Source of the DNA: Asterias amurensis
Lineage: Eukaryota > Echinodermata > Asteroidea > Forcipulatida > Asteriidae
Reading direction: 5' to 3'
Assembly: GCF_032118995.1 (NCBI RefSeq)
Contig: NC_092668.1
Span: 4,877,501 to 4,941,500 of the forward strand
Length of the DNA stretch: 64,000 nucleotides
Part shown: piece by piece, positions 58,297 through 64,000 of the stretch
Layout: each line of letters begins with the position of its first letter
Numbering within the stretch: the first letter of the stretch is position 1
Made by a program: the position numbers and the translations under genes
The notes under the pieces: generated by a model
The model's input: only the letters and a program-made list of their open reading frames with translations
What the model was told of the DNA's origin: nothing
The model's database searches: none

Positions 58297-61200
58297 TTAT
58301 GGCTTCCACACGAAGCCTGCCGGAAGCTCCCTCACCCCACCCTCAGAAAAATGAATATTTTCTTGGTCCGGCTTGAAGAGATCTGTGTCCACCTTCTGGA
58401 AATAGTCCGGATACTTGAACTCCTTGAGTTGTGCCAGGAAGGTCTTGGCCGGCTCAGAGTCCTCACCAGCCCCGGTCAGCTCAGCTCTGAGTACGTAGAG
58501 TATCCCGGGACGCTCAGTAAACTTCTTATACAGGCCGCAGTTAGAGATGCCGAGCTCTTTGGGAGCATTCTTGAGGATGAAGTTGCTTCCTGAAGATTCC
58601 TTCCAATCTTTCTCGAATGCTTCCTGTGATTTGGCGTCCTTCTCGTCACCTGCCTATATAAAGAGTGATACTAAATGATTTTGGTTTTTGGATGGTGTTG
58701 GGTAAGACGTTTTCTCATTATTGATATCGTAAACAATATGCAGAACAAAATGGCGAACTCAAACGACCATTTGACAGACACGTTTGTCTCTCACGGAGTT
58801 AATACAATTACAAAGAGAGAGAGAGAGTGACTGAGAAAAAGAGAAATTACTCTGATGCTTTTAGAAAGGACAGATCAATCAATCAATCAGTCAATCAATC
58901 AATCAATCAATCAATCATAAGTAATTTATAGAGCGCAAAGTCAAAGGTTTGCTCCAAAAGGTGCTGATGCACTGATATCGAAGTCTTATATAGCGCACGT
59001 ATCTAACAAACAAGATACCCAGAAGGCGCTGAGTATATACAAACTTTCAGAAAGATTCAGTGATGAAGTTTGACACCCATTTATTCAGCACCTTATAAGG
59101 GTTTACAAAGGTGCTACGGCACATTCAGCAGCCACAGCCAGGGACACCGGGGCGGACCCCTTCTCTTTTCGATAATTGCACTGTGTTCTTTAACACGCGT
59201 TACACAACACATTGGACCAACGGCTTTACGTCCCATCCGAAGAAGGAAGCAATGTTTAAGTGTCTTGCTTAAGGTCACATTAAGGGTCACGGCTGGGGAT
59301 TCGTACCCACACTCTGCTGATCGGAAACACCAGAGTTTGAATTCGGTGCTCTTCCACTTGACCACGACACTCCCACTAGTGCAGGTGATTAATTTGTAAG
59401 CCTGCTGAAACATATGAGTTTTAATGTCTTGAACGAGGTAAGTGAGCTGCCATTTCTGATTTAAACAGGAAGCTTTTTCCACATTTTGGGGGCCATAATA
59501 CAGATAAATATCTCTCTGCAAACGTTGAATAGCGGATTTTTGGCACAACAAAAAGGGAGAAAGAGCTAGGCGAATTAAGATGTCTTTGTTTGAGCATAAT
59601 CTACTTCTCAATAAAACGAAACAACCAACTGACTACTTCGTTTTCATTTAATCTTACCTTAAATGCAGTCACGATGAACGTGGTCTTACCATCCTTGGGT
59701 AACCATGGGCCAAGAGGTTTCCCAGTGGTGGTACCAATCTCTGTGTATCCACCTGTAAGTTTTTACAAATCATCAAAGGAAAAACAAAGCAAAAGAACGT
59801 TTCATCTTTACGTATACCTTCTTCTGAAAGCATGGAAGTCTTACTGCCTCTATATTTACTATAGCTGCCGGGCAATCTCGGTGGTCCAGCTGGTAAGAAA
59901 CTGCGTGGGTTTGAATCCCACCTGAGTAATATACCTATGATTTTTATTTTCACAGAGTTCAGGAAAGTATAACCACAAAAATTAACATAAGAACATTTAA
60001 GTTTCAAATTTTCCTGTAACACTTTTTATATATATTTTTTATATTGCAATGACAAGTGGATGGTTGTTACTACTACCCGACCTTTCGATCAGTATGCTCT
60101 GATGGTCTTTAGACGAAAGGTCGGGTTATTACAGCACTGACTCTTCTCAAATCCACCACAAAGAGCATGCATCACATGAATGTATCTTAAACTTGCAAAG
60201 TTTCAGGTATGACTTGCCCAATATTGTTGACAATTAGTTTGTTTCAATGTTCAATTCAATTCAATGAACACTTATTTTCATGTCAACAATAGCAATTTAA
60301 GCATACACTAGAAAACAAATATCGATGAACGTAATAACGAAGGACAGATGCAATGCATAGAATTTGAAGATAATAACTACAAAAATTAACATTAGTCAAG
60401 CATAATGCTTTTGTATATTTCCCTGAGACAGACAAGGACACGACCAGGACAAAAAAAAATTGGTGCAATGGTCTTTAGTCGAATTTGTTGAGTTGGTTAT
60501 AAACCAATGGATCTTCTCAGAACCACCACTTCCCTTAAAGAGATAGCATCACTGGATTATATCTTCATGCAAAGTTTCAAGTATCACTTGCTCAACATTA
60601 ATGCTTGACAATTTGTTTATTGTACTGTAATGAGTGGATAATTGTTTTTTCCTCAGTTATTTTTACAGTCAGTGTTTCGCAAAATGTTTCAGCTTGTAAT
60701 ATTGTGCAGTTGAACATAAGAGGTAGTGAGTTGTTACTTTTACGCTGACCTACGGAACCTAGATGCTATTATCTGAAAGTTCACACGTACCTGGGTGAGC
60801 AACAGTATCCCCTGTCGTGGCTTTGAGGACTTCAAACCATTTTGGAGTCGGCTTGCCGAACCCTTCAAAGTCTGTCCCGTCAAAGGCAGCGTGGTTCACG
60901 CAAGGGAATGCTCCTGTAAAATGGAATATGAAGAACAGTTAAAAGACGTCACACTAGTTTGAAATCATTTATTATCCGAACATTACTATTACAACGGGAT
61001 TTTAAAGCAAGAATATTTTTCTTCACAAACTCTTCCACCAACTTGAAAAAACACCTCCAGATTTCACACCCTATACAAAAATGACGCACACACTTGTGAC
61101 CCCCCCCCCCCCCCGCGCCTTAAAATGTGTTTACAGGTTGTGGTCAATTATTCCCATACTCTAGTAAATTGAGTTTTTAGTCCCTATATGATATGTTGTG

Positions 61201-62062
61201 TATGTTTATTCTTTTTTTAAGACGATCGGGCAATTAACAGGCAACCAGTTCCCAAGGCAACCTTCAAGAAGAAAAGGCAATCACATTTTGAATGTAGGAG
61301 CGGAGTCTTCCTTTTTCTTGGGGATCGTGAAGGCACAGTTTGAAAAAAATTATCATGCGCTACCAAATTGGTCATGTGGCATGCACTGAAGATGGTAATT
61401 GCCCTACAACTTACAAGCTGCCTATCAAAGTTACCTTGTATGGCAAAGTCCATACTAAAACTTTCTAATAGTGTGATGGTTGCATAAGATGCGAATACAT
61501 TATAACAAACTCGTATATCTAGCGCATTTCACAATAACCGTATCAATGCGCTTTGCATTAGTGCCCTGGTGGTCATTGGACCAGTATAAACATCCTCTAA
61601 TCTTTCTAAGCTCCCTGGGGAGAATACACAACCTGGTGTGGGCATCTGTAGCACCTCAAAGGCTTTTTCACCCACATCCCACGCAGGTCCCCATTTATAC
61701 CCCTGGCTGAAGAGAAACAACTAATTATAGTAAAGTATCTTGCTCAAGGACACACAAGTGTCATGACCGGGATTCGAACCCACACTTCGATGACTTTAAC
61801 CACCACAACTTCAATTCGGTTCTATGTCTATCTACACCCCTCCGCCATTACATCCAACCCAGCCTAGACTCGTAATCGAGTCGTCAGACTTACCACCAGT
61901 TGGATTGAGGTTTCGGTGAAGCTGAGTCGACAAAAACTGTGGATTCTTCTTCACGTAGTTTGTGGTTTCCGTCCACATCTCCAGAAAGGAATTAAAGGGA
62001 CTTATCGGCTTGCCGGGTTTCTCAATGAAATTCCAAATGTAATACAGCTTGTTTTTCGCCAT
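58297..62062 (-). CDS. ABM-like tandem-domain protein, paralog E
   Basis: Exons on the minus strand: 62062-61894, 60913-60791, 59752-59658 and 58653-58297 (169, 123, 95, 357 nt), GT..AG, 247 residues, intact. Starts MAKNKLYYIWNFIEKPGKP. STQLHRNLNPTG and FPCVNHAAFDGT mark unit one; TTFIVTAFK, GISNCGLYKK and YVLRAELTGAG unit two; it ends AGFVWKP. Exon 1 allows two donors 3 nt apart (GTGGTAAG); I chose the downstream one because it fits GTAAGT. The exon 4 acceptor likewise has a nearby alternative; TATATAG at 58654 keeps AGDEKD in line with the sisters. Sister of D. Introns hold a type 3 SINE, two tRNA-Leu SINEs and copies of the histone-3'-end-like repeat. Confidence 0.85.
58875..58918 (+). repeat. 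TCAA tetranucleotide microsatellite
   Basis: About ten copies of TCAA in intron 3 of paralog E, directly beside the tail of a SINE, from which it may have grown. Confidence 0.9.
58968..59372 (-). repeat. tRNA-Leu SINE, full length
   Basis: Minus strand: head with 'gtgtcgtggtcaag', CAA anticodon position, 'tacgaatccccagccg', body 'aaaccettataaggtg'-like region at 59085-59110, and tail 'agatacgtgcgctatataag'. In intron 3 of paralog E. Confidence 0.75.
59872..59990 (+). repeat. tRNA-derived SINE (type 3), internally deleted
   Basis: 'gggcaatctcggtggtccag' and 'gtgggtttgaatcccacctg' with the anticodon arm shortened, then the 'cctatgatttttattttcac' body. In intron 2 of paralog E. Confidence 0.65.
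60060..60560 (+). repeat. Two further histone-3'-end-like repeat copies
   Basis: At 60509-60524 GGATCTTCTCAGAACC is followed by ACCACTTCCCTT and AAAGAGATA (60537-60545), the same order and spacing as at 31.0 kb; one base pair of the stem is broken. At about 60137-60170 a more worn version reads GACTCTTCTCAAATCC, ACCACAAAGAGC, and follows a hairpin made of CCCGACC and GGTCGGG. Both in intron 2 of paralog E. Confidence 0.5.
61498..61790 (-). repeat. tRNA-Leu SINE, diverged
   Basis: Minus-strand 'gttcgaatcccggtcatgac', 'cttgtgtgtccttgagcaag', 'ggggtataaatgggga' and an end near 'aaagcgcattgata'. In intron 1 of paralog E. Confidence 0.68.
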
Positions 62063-62583
62063 TTTTGTTTGAGGTTTAGTGGTGACTTGCCGCGTTTAAT
62101 GCTATCGTACGACGAGTGTGTAATGGTGAGGGTCGTACACAACCAAGCACTACATTTAATAATATAAGCGTAATAACAAATAGACACGCACAACGTCTGC
62201 ACTCATGCATTAGGTGCGACCTTTGGCGGGTGCAGCTCCCATGGAAAGTGCGTTGCAAAAACCTTAACAAAAAACCTGCACAATGTTTATTTGCTCTAAC
62301 AAGTACACTATAGTATGTGGATTTTCATGGCCGTTGTTTTTAATTTTGTTATGCATCATTAACATGCAACATTTTGTAATGTGCAGTCCGCGGGGGGGGG
62401 GGGGGGGGGTACACCGTGGTAAGGGTGGTTACCGTTAAAAAAACAAAAACGAAAGCGAAATGCTCTCTTTGTCAGCAAAGAAATAAAACAGTATTTTGTT
62501 TAGAGCTGCTATCCCCGTCAAGGGAACTCGGGAAAATCCTACAAGGGTATAAAAACACCAAGCTGGTAACATCCAGTCTCTCT

Positions 62584-62966
62584 CATGGTTAAAAGGGAAG
62601 GTACACGTTTTGTAATTACTCATGATAAATATTAACTGACTTGGTAACGAGCATTGGAGAGCTGTTGATAGCATAAAACATTGTGGGAAACGACTCCCTC
62701 TGAAGTAACGTAGTTTTTTTTAGAAAGAGGTAATTTCTCACTAAAATAATACAGACTTCTAGCTAGAAGTAATTTTTATTCTTATCTGAAAGCACAAAAA
62801 TTCGTCTAACACGGATGATTTTTTCTTTCACCATTTTTTTCGTAACTTCGATGACCAATATTTAGCCAAAAATTACACAGGCTTGTTACTTTATGGTTAT
62901 GATGGGATACACCAAGTTGTAAGACTGGTCTTCGACAATCACCAAACGCGTACCTTCCCTTTAAAG
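62584..62966 (+). mobile_element. GGGAAGGTACACG subfamily of the abundant MITE
   Basis: The interior matches the GGCACTGGACAC family ('taacgagcattggagagc', 'gaaacgactccctctgaa'), but the ends read AAAGGGAAGGTACACG and complement. A partial ordinary-type copy follows directly (62966-63085). Confidence 0.78.
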
Positions 62967-63094
62967 ATACTGGACACTATTGGTATTTTTGCAAAGAGCA
63001 GTCTTCTCACTTGGTGTATCTCAACATAATTTGCATAAAAAAAAACTGTGCAAGTTTGAGCTCAAGTGGTCGTCGACGAGCTCATTTGGTCGTC

Positions 63095-63290
63095 TTACGA
63101 ACTTACGATGACCATTCTCCGCTTGCACGGTAAGTGCATATTTTCTGCTCTTAAGCGTAGAATGCCGAGGCACAAGTCAAAATTCCCCGCCCAAGCCCAT
63201 GAGATACGCTTGACATATAGGCAAACAATTCCCTGCTTCCATAAGCGCAGATTATTTGCTTACGATAAGCAGAGCCGTGAAATTGGGCCT
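63095..63290. repeat. Fragment of a GGGCCCAATTTCA-type foldback
   Basis: 'cttacgatgaccattctccg' and 'ttgcttacgataagcagagc' with the terminal 'gtgaaattgggcc' resemble the 10.89-kb fragment; the left end is missing. Confidence 0.5.
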
Positions 63291-64000
63291 AGATACAGCC
63301 ATTCGAAGCCAAGTCTGTCAACGGTAAAATACTGGAAAAATGGAAAGTGATTTGACAGCTTTAAGCTTCCGTAGTTAATTCATCACGTGAAATAAAAGAA
63401 ACTCGATCCCAATGTTCATCACGTGGCTGCGACAACATCCCTTTGCACACAATACTCTGATTGTGATAGGCTGTGTCCAAAATAACGGCTTCTAGCATTG
63501 GCTACGGCCGAATGCCCAAAAGTCCTATGACGTTTTCGCTGTTGCTTTCTAACACAGCCTTAGCCTACAGCCGCTTGATTTGCAGTCGCGCCTTTAAAGT
63601 CGTTTCCCGCACATTTTCTGACCAGACCTGACAACAGAGACCGGACTGCATGCGTAATAGTAGATGTTTCTGTGGTGTGATGCCCACGACAGCCTACACA
63701 ATATTATGACTTGTTAAGGTAATTTTGCTGATGTCGTTCTGGGGCCCTCTGTTAAAATCCTGGGCGATTTCTTCATTAGGCGACAATGCCTACGACTTAT
63801 AGGTAGGCTGACTATAGGGGCCTGAGGCTTAACTTCTCGTAAACGATTTGTTCTGTATCCTGCTAGTCACCCGAGGTAAGTTTGAAACAAATATTTGTGT
63901 TATAGATTTCAGAAGGGAATGTATACGTTGAGATAATTCTTAAATTAGTAGCAATACAAACTATTGGTCATACAGCAGCCGCTTTCGATTGTTTATCGCA
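63290..64000 (+). other. Possible promoter/first non-coding exon of a gene beyond the window
   Basis: The last 700 bp lack the repeat families seen elsewhere, are richer in CpG around 63480-63620, and contain a strong donor match CGAG|GTAAGT at 63876. I see no start codon with a long frame. It could be the 5' end of a plus-strand gene continuing to the right; support is weak. Confidence 0.25.

Noticed and set aside
1-64000. CRISPR array, operons, bacterial promoters or integrated virus-like elements
   Set aside because: Spliced genes and eukaryotic repeats throughout; no evenly spaced repeat/spacer arrays, no long terminal repeats with matching internal genes, and no capsid, envelope or integrase-like frames were seen.

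Overview
This is an animal genomic window: introns with GT..AG borders, no operons, AT-rich intergenic DNA and several families of short non-autonomous transposons. The dominant repeat families and the genes suggest a marine deuterostome, most likely an echinoderm and probably a sea star. That identification is inference from the look of the repeats and was not checked against a database.

Layout. (1) 1050-3646, minus strand: a three-exon gene for a 260-residue, serine-rich, acidic, probably nuclear protein that I do not recognise; it has a PCNA-box-like N-terminus. (2) About 3.7-9.1 kb: intergenic DNA with hairpins and MITEs. (3) 9214-28203, plus strand: a 16-exon gene for the large subunit of microsomal triglyceride transfer protein (MTP, MTTP), 886 residues after splicing, in frame at every junction. 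Its introns hold a 3.8-kb hAT-type element with huge internal inverted repeats, a second hAT MITE, several SINEs, TTAA-flanked MITEs and a 688-bp foldback element. (4) About 28.4-34.7 kb: MITEs, a degenerate triplicated block and a pseudo-exon. (5) 34.8-62.1 kb, minus strand: five tandem intact paralogs (called A to E here) of a small four-exon gene encoding 245-253 residues, with sequence features of a duplicated dimeric alpha/beta-barrel (ABM-like) protein. A to C form one subgroup and D and E another; the fragment at about 31.9-32.1 kb is a sixth, decayed copy. (6) 62.1-64 kb: MITEs and a possible first exon or promoter of a gene beyond the window.

MTP loads lipid onto apoB/vitellogenin-type lipoproteins in the ER. 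Nothing in the sequence links the ABM-like cluster to it functionally; the two are neighbours only.

The observation I would follow first is a dispersed repeat carrying a replication-histone-type 3' end module: a 6-bp stem with a 4-nt loop (exactly GGCTCTTTTCAGAGCC in one copy), then about 9-13 nt downstream a purine-rich AGAGAT element, preceded by a GAAACGTC motif. At least four copies plus degenerate ones lie in this window on both strands. No retroviral, Polinton or other virus-like fossil and no broken toxin gene was recognised.
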